7,669 nt of DNA, taken from the NCBI GenBank assembly GCA_963755635.1, contig CAVWKS010000014.1:1-7669 (forward strand), written 5' to 3'. Position numbers and translations under genes: made by a program. This document shows, one piece after another, positions 1-5,850 of the stretch. Below the pieces are notes generated by a model. The model searched no databases. It saw only the letters and a list, made by a program, of their open reading frames with translations, and was not told where the DNA came from. Every line of letters starts with the position of its first letter. Within the stretch, counting starts at the first letter, position 1. Source of the DNA: AC-32 sp963755635 (GTDB lineage: Bacteria > Actinomycetota > Thermoleophilia > Gaiellales > Gaiellaceae).

Positions 1-41
1 TGTCACGCCGGAGGTCGCGGGTTCGAGTCCCGTCGCTCCCG
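1..41 (+). tRNA. tRNA-Asp(GTC), 3' part, cut by the window start
   Basis: The window opens inside the anticodon loop: bases 1-6 read TGTCAC, which places a GTC anticodon at 2-4. The 3' side of the anticodon stem (GCCGG, 7-11), a five-base variable region (12-16), a T arm GCGGG-TTCGAGT-CCCGT (17-33) and the 3' acceptor strand CGCTCCC (34-40) follow. Base 41 is G, the discriminator expected for tRNA-Asp, which supports the identity. The next bases are CT rather than CCA, so the tail would be added after transcription. The 5' half lies outside the window, so acceptor pairing cannot be checked. Confidence 0.9.
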
Positions 42-111
42 CTGAAAACATCCTGCAAATGGGCATGTTCTGTCGCCACCATGGGCGAGAACGACCGCCG
101 GCTTTCCGCGT

Positions 112-180
112 GTCCCGCTCTGATCCCGCACGACTCGGAAAATTCTTGTTTGCAGGCACTTTCGTCCCGTCGATCCCGCA
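112..180. repeat. Degenerate direct repeats resembling the tRNA 3' end
   Basis: Bases 164-179 read GTCCCGTCGATCCCGC and match the tRNA tail at 27-42 (GTCCCGTCGCTCCCGC) at 15 of 16 positions. A looser copy at 112-130 has the same two TCCCGC-type blocks with a spacer two bases longer. Copies of a tRNA 3' end just downstream of the gene are what tRNA-targeting integrases leave behind. However, no integrase is visible here and TCCCG is locally common, so simple low complexity is the alternative. Confidence 0.4.
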
Positions 181-332
181 ATGCCCGGTTTCATCCCGCG
201 CGAGATTCTCCTCGGGTCCCGAACCGCTGGCTCTGGCCGTCAGCCCTGGAATGCACGGCGGCTCAGATGAGCCGCAACTGCACGGGATTCCGCTTCCACA
301 CGCGAAGTCACGGCAGTTCCCCTCCCTGAGAA

Positions 333-363
333 CCGAGACCGCGCCGCGAGGCGCGGGTCTCGG
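333..363. terminator. Strong GC-rich hairpin, possible terminator
   Basis: CCGAGACC-GCGCC (333-345) pairs with GGCGC-GGGTCTCGG (350-363) across a GCGA tetraloop, giving a 13-bp stem with one bulged G. No run of T follows on either strand, so it is not a classical intrinsic terminator. U-tract-less hairpins of this kind are proposed as terminators in high-GC actinomycetes. It lies about 290 bp after the tRNA and about 235 bp after the minus-strand operon end, so it could serve either. Confidence 0.4.
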
Positions 364-596
364 CTAATCAGTCGGCGAGCTAGGCCGATTCAGCAGGTTG
401 GGATCGGTCTCGGGATCGACGGGTGAGCCTTAAGCGGCTTCACGATCAGGGTCGCTCGCACCGCTGGCTCGGGGGCAGCAACAAACACTGCTCGCCTGCC
501 GCGCGCATGAAGGTCGATAGGCCACTGGGGTGACGAGTAGAACTCGCCGCCCGCGGGACCAATGAACAAACGAGACCGCCCAGACTCTTGCGAGAG

Positions 597-1442
597 TTAG
601 GTCGCCCCGAGGAGCACGTCGGCGACCGACCTTGGAGCAGTTCCGGTGATGCGCAGAACCTGATCCGAGACTGTCGCCCAGCGCTGTTCTCGGATGGAGG
701 CGAACATGGTCGAGTAGGCGTATGCCCACCACGGGTCCTCGCCTGCGCGGGCCATGTCGATGCGGTGCTCCTCGGGTGTCAGCCGGACGTATTCGATCGG
801 TGTGTCCCAGACGCGTCCAGCGAGGGCTGTGAGAGAGGCGAGGTCGAGGGCCGCCGGGCCGGTGATCTCGTGCTCTGTTCCGGTCGGAGGAGCGCTTGCG
901 AGCGTGGCGAGACAGTGGGCGACGTCGCGGCGGGAGACGAGCGAGATGCGCCCTTCGGCCGCCGGCAGACGTAGCTGGCCACTCTCGCGCGCCTGGGCGA
1001 GCCAGGTCAGGAAGAACTCGCTGTAGATCGATGCGCGGGCGATGGAGAATCGACAGCCGCTCTCGCGTAGCAGCTGCTCGGTGTAGGCGTAGGTGACGGC
1101 GTAGCAAAAGGGCGAGTCGGGGTCTGCGTCGAGGCCGCTCAGAGCGACGATGTGCGAGACGCCCGCTTCGGCGGCCGCGGCGATCAGGTTCTGGTGGTGG
1201 ACGAGCACCTTCCATGCTTCGCCGTCGCTGGAGATGAACACGAGCGTGTTCACGTCGCGGAGCGCGGCCTGAAGCGTCGCCCTATCGTCGTAGTCGGCAA
1301 CCGCGACGCGCACCGCAGGCGAAGACGTGCGGATCGCTGCTCGTCGGGAGATTGCGAGGACATGGTGGTCGCGCTCGCCGGCGAGCAGGTCCACAACCTG
1401 TCCGCCGATCCGGCCGCTTGCTCCGGTGACTGCGATCCGCAC
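597..1442 (-). CDS. NmrA/QOR2-like NAD(P)-binding oxidoreductase (atypical SDR)
   Basis: A 281-residue protein of the atypical short-chain dehydrogenase type (NmrA, TMR or quinone oxidoreductase 2 group), probably a cytosolic NAD(P)-dependent reductase or NAD(P)-sensing protein. The N-terminus has the Rossmann glycine motif TGASGRIGG (G7, G10, G13). Residues 97-142 (HIVALSGLDADPDS, then the TEQLLRESG helix and the IARASIYSEFF strand and turn) match the core of this group, and RRDVAHCLA (171-179) is its usual late helix. There is no canonical YxxxK catalytic pair in the usual place, as is common in NmrA-like members. The start is GTG, nine bases after the upstream stop codon, with only a weak ribosome site, which suggests translational coupling. 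It is the last gene of the minus-strand operon. Fold assignment is firm; substrate is unknown. Confidence 0.9.
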   Translation of the reverse strand: MRIAVTGASGRIGGQVVDLLAGERDHHVLAISRRAAIRTSSPAVRVAVADYDDRATLQAALRDVNTLVFISSDGEAWKVLVHHQNLIAAAAEAGVSHIVALSGLDADPDSPFCYAVTYAYTEQLLRESGCRFSIARASIYSEFFLTWLAQARESGQLRLPAAEGRISLVSRRDVAHCLATLASAPPTGTEHEITGPAALDLASLTALAGRVWDTPIEYVRLTPEEHRIDMARAGEDPWWAYAYSTMFASIREQRWATVSDQVLRITGTAPRSVADVLLGAT

Positions 1443-1451
1443 GAGGTTCTC

Positions 1452-1742
1452 TTACCGCGCGTCGATGACCGAGCCGTCCTCGGCGCTCGCGTTCTGGGTC
1501 AGCGACATCGCCACGCGGGCTTCGGGGATGTTGGCGACGTCGGCGAAGGCTGCTCCCATCTGCGCTGGCGAGTTCCAGCGCCAGGTGTCGATGTAGTTGC
1601 CGTCCCCGAGGTCGATCAGCCGTGTCTCGGCGAGGCCCGGGTGCTTGGCCCGCATCGCGGCGATCAGTTCGACGCGGCGGGCGACGAATTCGTCGAGTCT
1701 CTCCGGCTCGACCTGGTAGCGGTGGACTCTGATGTCGGTCAT
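1452..1742 (-). CDS. Small ABM-fold protein (putative monooxygenase)
   Basis: A 96-residue protein that looks like a single dimeric alpha/beta-barrel (ferredoxin-like) domain of the antibiotic biosynthesis monooxygenase group. The pattern is a first strand IRVHRYQV, a long helix PERLDEFVARRVELIAAMR (residues 13-31), a strand ending in the DGNYIDTWRWNSP segment (47-59), and a second helix around AQMGAAFADVANIPEA. Such proteins act as homodimers; some oxidise quinols or polyphenols without a cofactor, while others have no proven activity. The ATG at 1742 is preferred because a strong GGAGGGAG site (1751-1758) sits 8 bases upstream; an in-frame ATG at 1760 lies upstream of that site and would have none of its own. 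It lies between two NAD(P)-binding proteins (31 bp from one, 9 bp from the other), so a joint redox pathway is likely. Family call is moderate; function is inferred. Confidence 0.75.
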   Translation of the reverse strand: MTDIRVHRYQVEPERLDEFVARRVELIAAMRAKHPGLAETRLIDLGDGNYIDTWRWNSPAQMGAAFADVANIPEARVAMSLTQNASAEDGSVIDAR

Positions 1743-1773
1743 TGCGGGTGCTCCCTCCATGGGTCGGGGCCGC

Positions 1774-2550
1774 TCAGAAGGCGCGTGCGGCCGGCGTTCG
1801 TGTCTCGAGCCACTCGGCAAAGGTGGGGCCGGCGAGGGTTGCGTGCGGGCCTGGCAGCAGCCCGCCTGAGACGTACAGCTCGTGGTCGGGGTCGTCGGGG
1901 TTGCTGACGCCCTCGATGCGTAGGTTCTCAGCCTGGTCGGCGACGAGCAGCCGTGCCGTCTCGACGAGGCTCTCTTCGCGCGGCCCCGCGATCTCCGGGA
2001 ACGGGCTGCCGTCTGCCGGCAGCGTAGGCGTGGTGCCGAGGTCGACAAGCGCCTCGGCAACGGTGCGGGCCGCGACGAGCTGCGTCCGCATCTCCGGGAC
2101 GCAGGCGACCTCGCCCTGACGGCCCCAGTTGACGAGCTCTTCGACGAACTCGTGGAACTGCGCCGCGTGCAGGATCACCGTCGGCACTGGTCCGGCGAGT
2201 GCGGTCTGCTCGTGCGCGAACTTGGCGGCGCTGTAGCCGGCAACGAATCGCTCGCATCCGATGATCGAGACGGTCACGATCCGCGTCACGCCGGCAGCGG
2301 CAGCGTGGGTCTGGATGTTGCGGGCCGCGGTCGTGAAGAACTCGGTCGCGGCTTGCTGCTCAGGCGAGGGGCCGGTGGCCGCATCGATCACGCCGTCCGT
2401 TCCGGCCAGCGCCTCGGCGAGACCGGCGGAGGTGATCACGTCGACACCGTTCGAGCGGGAGGTCGGCACCGGCTCGTGCCCGCGCTCCTCCAACACGTCG
2501 ACGATGTGCCGTCCTACGCGCCCGGTGGCGCCTGCGACTGCGATCTTCAT
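1774..2550 (-). CDS. NmrA-like / SDR NAD(P)-binding oxidoreductase
   Basis: A 258-residue Rossmann-fold protein with the glycine motif GATGRVGR (G7, G10, G13) and an arginine (R32) after the second strand, compatible with NADPH. Residues 106-110 read YSAAK, a YxxxK arrangement like the classical SDR active site, so it may be catalytic. The middle part (VTRIVTVSIIG, 88-98; VPTVILHAAQFHEF, 122-135) matches the NAD(P)H-binding epimerase/NmrA group. The ATG at 2550 has a near-ideal AAGGAGG site (2557-2563) six bases away. It starts 36 bp after the sigma factor stop and ends 31 bp before the ABM gene, so it is the first enzyme gene of the sigma operon. ECF41 sigma factors are known to sit beside carboxymuconolactone decarboxylase, oxidoreductase or epimerase genes, and this fits that pattern. 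Substrate unknown. Confidence 0.9.
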   Translation of the reverse strand: MKIAVAGATGRVGRHIVDVLEERGHEPVPTSRSNGVDVITSAGLAEALAGTDGVIDAATGPSPEQQAATEFFTTAARNIQTHAAAAGVTRIVTVSIIGCERFVAGYSAAKFAHEQTALAGPVPTVILHAAQFHEFVEELVNWGRQGEVACVPEMRTQLVAARTVAEALVDLGTTPTLPADGSPFPEIAGPREESLVETARLLVADQAENLRIEGVSNPDDPDHELYVSGGLLPGPHATLAGPTFAEWLETRTPAARAF

Positions 2551-2586
2551 ATGAGTCCTCCTTGCCGTAGTCGCGACCGTCGCCAG

Positions 2587-3462
2587 TTAGACCGTGACGC
2601 GAGCGAGTTTCGTCGGATCGAGGACGAAGTCGAACGCGGTGATTCGGCCGTGCGCGACCGTGACGGCGACGACCGCGAACAGGCCGCCGCCGCGGCGCTC
2701 GACGACGGCGCCGGCGACGCCGTTGACGATCGCCGGGCCGGCTGTAGCGGAGCAAGCGCCGACCATCTCCGCGCCTCGGCGAGCACGGTGTCTGCGCCTA
2801 CGATCGCCTCCTGCGCCAGCGGGCTGCCGGGGCCGGCGTCGACGCGCAGCATGACCCCCGGGTCGAGCAGCTCGAGGAGGGCGTCGAAGTCGCCCTCGCG
2901 GGCGGCCGCGAGGAAGGCCTCGACGACTCGCTGCTGCTCGGCGAGCTCGACGTCCGGCGCCGGCGTGGCGCCCTGAACCCGTCTGCCGCGCGCGGCTCGC
3001 GAGCTGGCGCGCCGCCTCGGGGCTGCGGCCGACGATGCGCGCGATCTCGTCGAAGGGCAGTGCGAACATGTCGTGCAGGACGAACGCGAGCCGTTCGGCG
3101 GGATCGAGCGTCTCCAGCACGACGTAGAGGGCAAGGCCGACGCCGTCCGCGATCAGCGCCTCCTCCTCGGGTGTGGGCGCGCTGTCGATCGCGACGATCG
3201 GCTCCGGCATCCACGAGCCGACGAACTCTTCGCGGCGCGAGCGCCGCGCGCGCAGCATGTCCAGGCAGACGCGGCTGACCACCGTCGTCAGCCACGCGCC
3301 GAGATTCTCGACCTTCGAGTCGTCGCTGCGGCTCAGCTTGATCCAGGCCTCCTGCACGGCGTCGTCGGCCTCGTCGACCGTGCCGAGCATGCGGTAGGCG
3401 ATGCGGCGCAGCTGCGGCCGCTCCTCCTCGAAGCGCTCTGCCAGGAAGTCGCGATCTCTCAT
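2587..3462 (-). CDS. ECF41-like RNA polymerase sigma factor with SnoaL-like C-terminal domain (two frameshifts)
   Basis: An extracytoplasmic-function sigma factor of about 291 residues once two opposite single-base shifts are repaired. Region 2 spans about 7-74 (DAVQEAWIKL at 34-43, GAWLTTVVSRVCLDMLRARR at 55-74). A linker carries WMPEP (84-88), close to the WLPEP signature of group ECF41. Region 4 is at about 105-158 (PFDEIARIVGRSPEAARQLASRAR). The rest is a SnoaL/NTF2-like extension ending in DPTKLARV, like the family's NPDKL motif; this extension is known to control activity in ECF41, which have no classic anti-sigma factor. The frame is gained by one base near 2985 (after residue 159) and lost by one near 2745, so about 80 residues lie in another frame. 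The ATG at 3462 is preferred over an in-frame GTG at 3486 because that GTG lies inside the predicted promoter. First gene of the minus-strand operon. Confidence 0.88.
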   Translation of the reverse strand: MRDRDFLAERFEEERPQLRRIAYRMLGTVDEADDAVQEAWIKLSRSDDSKVENLGAWLTTVVSRVCLDMLRARRSRREEFVGSWMPEPIVAIDSAPTPEEEALIADGVGLALYVVLETLDPAERLAFVLHDMFALPFDEIARIVGRSPEAARQLASRARQTGSGRHAGAGRRARRAAASRRGLPRGRPRGRLRRPPRAARPGGHAARRRRPRQPAGAGGDRRRRHRARRGAEMVGACSATAGPAIVNGVAGAVVERRGGGLFAVVAVTVAHGRITAFDFVLDPTKLARVTV

Positions 3463-3473
3463 CTCACCCGGAC

Positions 3474-3500
3474 GACGTAGGGGCACCCTGGAATGTGACC
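3474..3500 (-). promoter_or_regulatory. ECF41-type promoter of the sigma factor operon
   Basis: Read on the minus strand, GGTCACA (3500-3494) is followed by exactly 16 bases and then CGTC (3477-3474). The published ECF41 promoter, as I recall it, is TGTCACA-N16-CGTC, so only the first base differs. The ATG at 3462 begins 11 bases after the -10 element, which predicts a leaderless or almost leaderless mRNA. It implies positive autoregulation by the sigma factor. This is pattern matching only; no transcription start has been measured. Confidence 0.75.
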
Positions 3501-3508
3501 GGAACGAC

Positions 3509-3535
3509 CGTCACGAATCCCGGCCGCGATCCGTC
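3509..3535 (+). promoter_or_regulatory. ECF41-type promoter of the transporter gene
   Basis: CGTCACG (3509-3515), a 16-base spacer and CGTC (3532-3535) match the ECF41 pattern TGTCACA-N16-CGTC in 9 of 11 positions. It points at the transporter, whose ATG is 38 bases downstream, leaving room for a leader of about 30 bases that contains the AAGGAGG ribosome site at 3560-3566. The -35 box stands back to back with the minus-strand one, 8 bp apart, so the two form an inverted GTGAC/GTCAC pair. This places the transporter in the sigma factor's regulon by inference. Confidence 0.65.
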
Positions 3536-3573
3536 GAGGAGAGAGAACAGACCGAAAGCAAGGAGGCAGCATC

Positions 3574-5170
3574 ATGCTCACCGCAGCCCAGGAACCATCG
3601 TTTCTCGCGACCCGCCGCGGCAAGCTCACGCTCGCGCTCTTGTGCGGGATCGCCTTCCTCGACTTCGTCGACGGGTCGATCACGAACGTCGCGCTACCGT
3701 CCATCCGCCGCTCGCTCCACTTCTCCGTCGACGGGCTGACCTGGATCCCGAGCGCCTACCTGCTCACCTACGGCGGGTTCATGCTGCTCGGCGGCCGCCT
3801 CGCCGACCTGCTCGGCCGTCGCCGCGTGCTCGTCACCGGGATCGCGACCATCGCGATCTCCTCGCTCGTCGGCGGGCTCGCCCAGAGCGCCGGCGTGCTC
3901 GTCGGCGCGCGGCTCGCGCAGGGGCTCGGCGCAGCGCTCACGCTCCCGACCGCCCTCTCGATCCTGACGACGAAATTCGCGGAGGGGAAGGACCGAAACA
4001 CGGCGCTCGGCGCCTGGGGCGGCACCGGCGGAATCGCTTCCGCCGCGGGCGTTCTCCTCGGCGGCGTGCTGACCGAGGGCCTGGGCTGGCGCTGGGTGAT
4101 GTTCGTCAACCCGATCGCCTGCGCGCTCCTGCTCCTGCCGGTCTTCCGGCTGATCGAAGGCGAGCGCGTTCGTCGCCGGCTCGTGGACTTCGACGCCGTC
4201 GGGGCCGTGCTCGTCACGGCCGGGATGCTTCTGCTCGTCTACGGGCTGATCCGTGCCCCGATCGTCGGCTGGGGCAGCGCGCGAACGATCGGCGTGCTCG
4301 CCGGCGCGGCAGCGGTCCTCGCGGCGTTCGTCGCCAACGAGCATCGGCAGCGCGCGCCGCTCGCGCCGCTGTCGATCTTCCGGATCAACGGGCTCGGCTT
4401 CTCGAACGTGACCCAGCTCGTCGCGTTCGCCGGCTTCCTCGCGCTGTTCTTCTACGTCACGCTCTACATGCAGAACGTCCTCGGCTACTCGGCGATCCAG
4501 ACCGGGCTCGCCTACCTGCCCCTCTGCGGCATCGCAGTTGTCAGCGCCGGGATCACGTCCCAGCTAATCGGACGGGTCGGCACGCGTCCGGTGATCGTCG
4601 TCGGCGCGGTGATCGGCGCCGGCGGCCTCTACTGGCTGTCGCGCATCCCCGTCGGACGGCTCGTACGCCGCAGACCTCCTGCCCGGCCTGCTGCTGGTCG
4701 GGCTCGGCATCGCCGGCCTGTTCGTCGCCGTCGCCACCGCCGCGAACGCCGGCGTCCCCGGCGACAAGGCGGGACTCGCGGCCGCGCTGCTCAACGCCTC
4801 GCAGTGGCTCGGCGGCGCGCTCGGCCTCGCGATCTTCACCGCGGTCTCGACGAGCCGCACGAACCACCTACTCGCCGCCGGGACGCCCGGCTCGCACGCC
4901 CTCACCTCGGGCTTCCAGCGGGCGCTGCTGATCGGGAGCATCTTCATCCTCGCCTCCGCCGTCATCGCCCTGCGCGCGACAAACACGCGCGGCGAGACCG
5001 AAGAGCCGCGCGATCGAGGCGGAGCCGGAGGCTTCGCTCGCAGCCTGATGAACACCGAGACCGGATCCATCGTCGGCGCGATCGTCGACATGCTCCTCCT
5101 CTTCATCGTCCCCGGGCTCGTCTACAGCTGGCACTCGATCGAGCACCTGATCGGCGACAAGGAGGGCTAG
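3574..5170 (+). CDS. DHA2-family MFS drug/H+ antiporter (one frameshift)
   Basis: An inner-membrane major facilitator transporter of the 14-helix EmrB/QacA (DHA2) type, expected to export drugs or toxic metabolites using the proton gradient. Helix 1 has FLDFVDGSITNVALPSI (DHA2 motif D1), the helix 2-3 loop has GGRLADLLGRRR (motif A), helix 4 has GARLAQGLGAAL, and helix 5 has a motif-C-like AAGVLLGGVL. The reading frame gains one base at 4654-4655: the text goes from SRIPV to DGSYAADLLPG only if one G of GTCGGAC is dropped. The repaired protein has 531 residues and stops at TAG 5168-5170. An AAGGAGG site lies 7 bases before the ATG. After helix 14 (ending near ALRATNTRGE) there is a polar stretch and then another hydrophobic segment (about residues 498-517), which is unusual. 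Divergent from the sigma operon and probably coregulated. Confidence 0.92.
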
Positions 5171-5786
5171 CTGCCCTGGGATCCCGCGGCGCCCCACCCC
5201 GGCGGCTCACGGACGCACTCGAGCGCCGCGCTCGAGACCTCGCTGTGCGCTGTTGCTCCGACGAACGCGATCTCAGCGGGCTGAAAGCCATGGCGTTCGT
5301 AGAAGCGATGCGCCTGCTCGTTCGCCCATGTCGCGCTGAGTGCGATGCTTTCGATGCCTCTCGTGGCAAGCCACTCCCGAACAGCAGCGAGGAGCCGGTC
5401 ACCGATCCCCTGTCCGCGAAACGAGGACCTACTGAAAGGGTTTTCAGCTGCGCCTGCCGTTCGCCCCCGTTCCATGACGAGTAGCCGAAGGAGACGGTGA
5501 CGAAGGCGTAGCCGACGAGCTCGTGGTTGGCCTCGGCAACGAGTACGAACGTCTCCGGGTTGTTGATCCACCGGATGTAGTTGGCTCGCCGACGGGCCCA
5601 CGATTCGTGTGCCGAGCGAGCTGTCATTCCGGCGAGGCGCGGCGAGATCTGCAGGTGGTGTTCGTGCAGTGCGAGCCACAGCGGTTCGAGGCGATCGAGC
5701 TCGTGCACGGCGAGCGGCCGGATCTGCTCCGGCGGCACGCCGGGCTGCTGCTCTCGCTCGTCTTCTTGGGATTGAACCGCGTCCAT
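5167..5786 (-). CDS. GNAT-family N-acetyltransferase (one frameshift)
   Basis: A GCN5-related acetyltransferase of about 206 residues after repair, transferring acetyl from acetyl-CoA to an unknown amine. The N-terminal part starts IRPLAVHELDRLEPLWLALHEHH, and strands ETFVLVAEANHELVGYAFVTV (78-98) lead to the acetyl-CoA loop RGQGIG (about 124-129, fitting (Q/R)xxGx(G/A)). Motif B follows as ANEQAHRFYERHGF. One base is missing near 5429: TLSV and SSFRGQGIG lie in different frames. The ATG at 5786 is the only suitable start before the fold begins; an AGAGG lies 13 bases upstream, rather far. It follows the hydrolase gene by 64 bp on the same strand. Its stop codon overlaps that of the convergent transporter in a CTAG tetramer (5167-5170). 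Confidence 0.88.
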
Positions 5787-5816
5787 GGATGCCTAACTAC
5801 CTCTTTGGCTTGGTCA

Positions 5817-5839
5817 CGTGCATCTGTCCAGAGTGCACG
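5817..5839. other. Hairpin between hydrolase and acetyltransferase genes
   Basis: CGTGCA-TCT (5817-5825) can pair with AGA-G-TGCACG (5830-5839) around a GTCC loop, with one bulged G. It sits just after the hydrolase stop codon on the minus strand. There is no T-run beyond it, so it may be a weak attenuator, an mRNA-stability element or chance. Confidence 0.3.
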
Positions 5840-5850
5840 CGGTCGTGTCG

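Larger units (their letters stand above)
42..596. other. Non-coding region between tRNA-Asp and the oxidoreductase operon
   Basis: No open frame here looks like a recognisable protein. The overlapping short frames have no family-like motif and no convincing ribosome binding site. Bases 105-220 are unusually rich in the word TCCCG (six copies in about 110 bp), and two of these stretches resemble the tRNA 3' end. A strong hairpin lies at 333-363. A small hairpin (ACTCT at 584-588 pairing with AGAGT at 593-597, loop TGCG) overlaps the stop codon of the minus-strand gene ending at 597. I see nothing else in 364-583. Confidence 0.6.

Noticed and set aside
3..194. Minus-strand frame ending in RRDSNPRPPA
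   Set aside because: This is the well-known false peptide produced by translating the reverse strand of a tRNA T arm; the real feature is the tRNA-Asp on the plus strand.
59..367. Plus-strand open frames of about 80-100 codons after the tRNA
   Set aside because: No ribosome site, no recognisable composition or motif, and they cover the TCCCG repeats and the hairpin, so chance openness in GC-rich DNA is likely.
430..1215. 261-codon minus-strand open frame
   Set aside because: It overlaps the well-supported oxidoreductase at 597-1442 in another frame; its product is arginine- and proline-rich with no family-like motif.
1152..1907. Long plus-strand open frame opposite the NmrA and ABM genes
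   Set aside because: Antisense shadow; the minus strand carries family motifs and strong ribosome sites, while this frame has neither.
2571..2599. Possible second ECF41 promoter (minus-strand CGTCACG at the sigma gene end) before the first oxidoreductase
   Set aside because: No CGTC lies at the required 16-bp distance and the box is part of the sigma factor's last codons, so read-through from the upstream promoter is simpler.
4213..4241. CGTCACG with a CGTC about 17 bases downstream, inside the transporter gene
   Set aside because: The spacer is off by one and it lies within coding sequence; such partial matches are expected in GC-rich DNA.
3495..4931. 478-codon plus-strand frame overlapping the transporter
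   Set aside because: Arginine- and proline-rich shadow of the transporter frame. Only its last portion coincides with the real frame, because of the frameshift at 4654.
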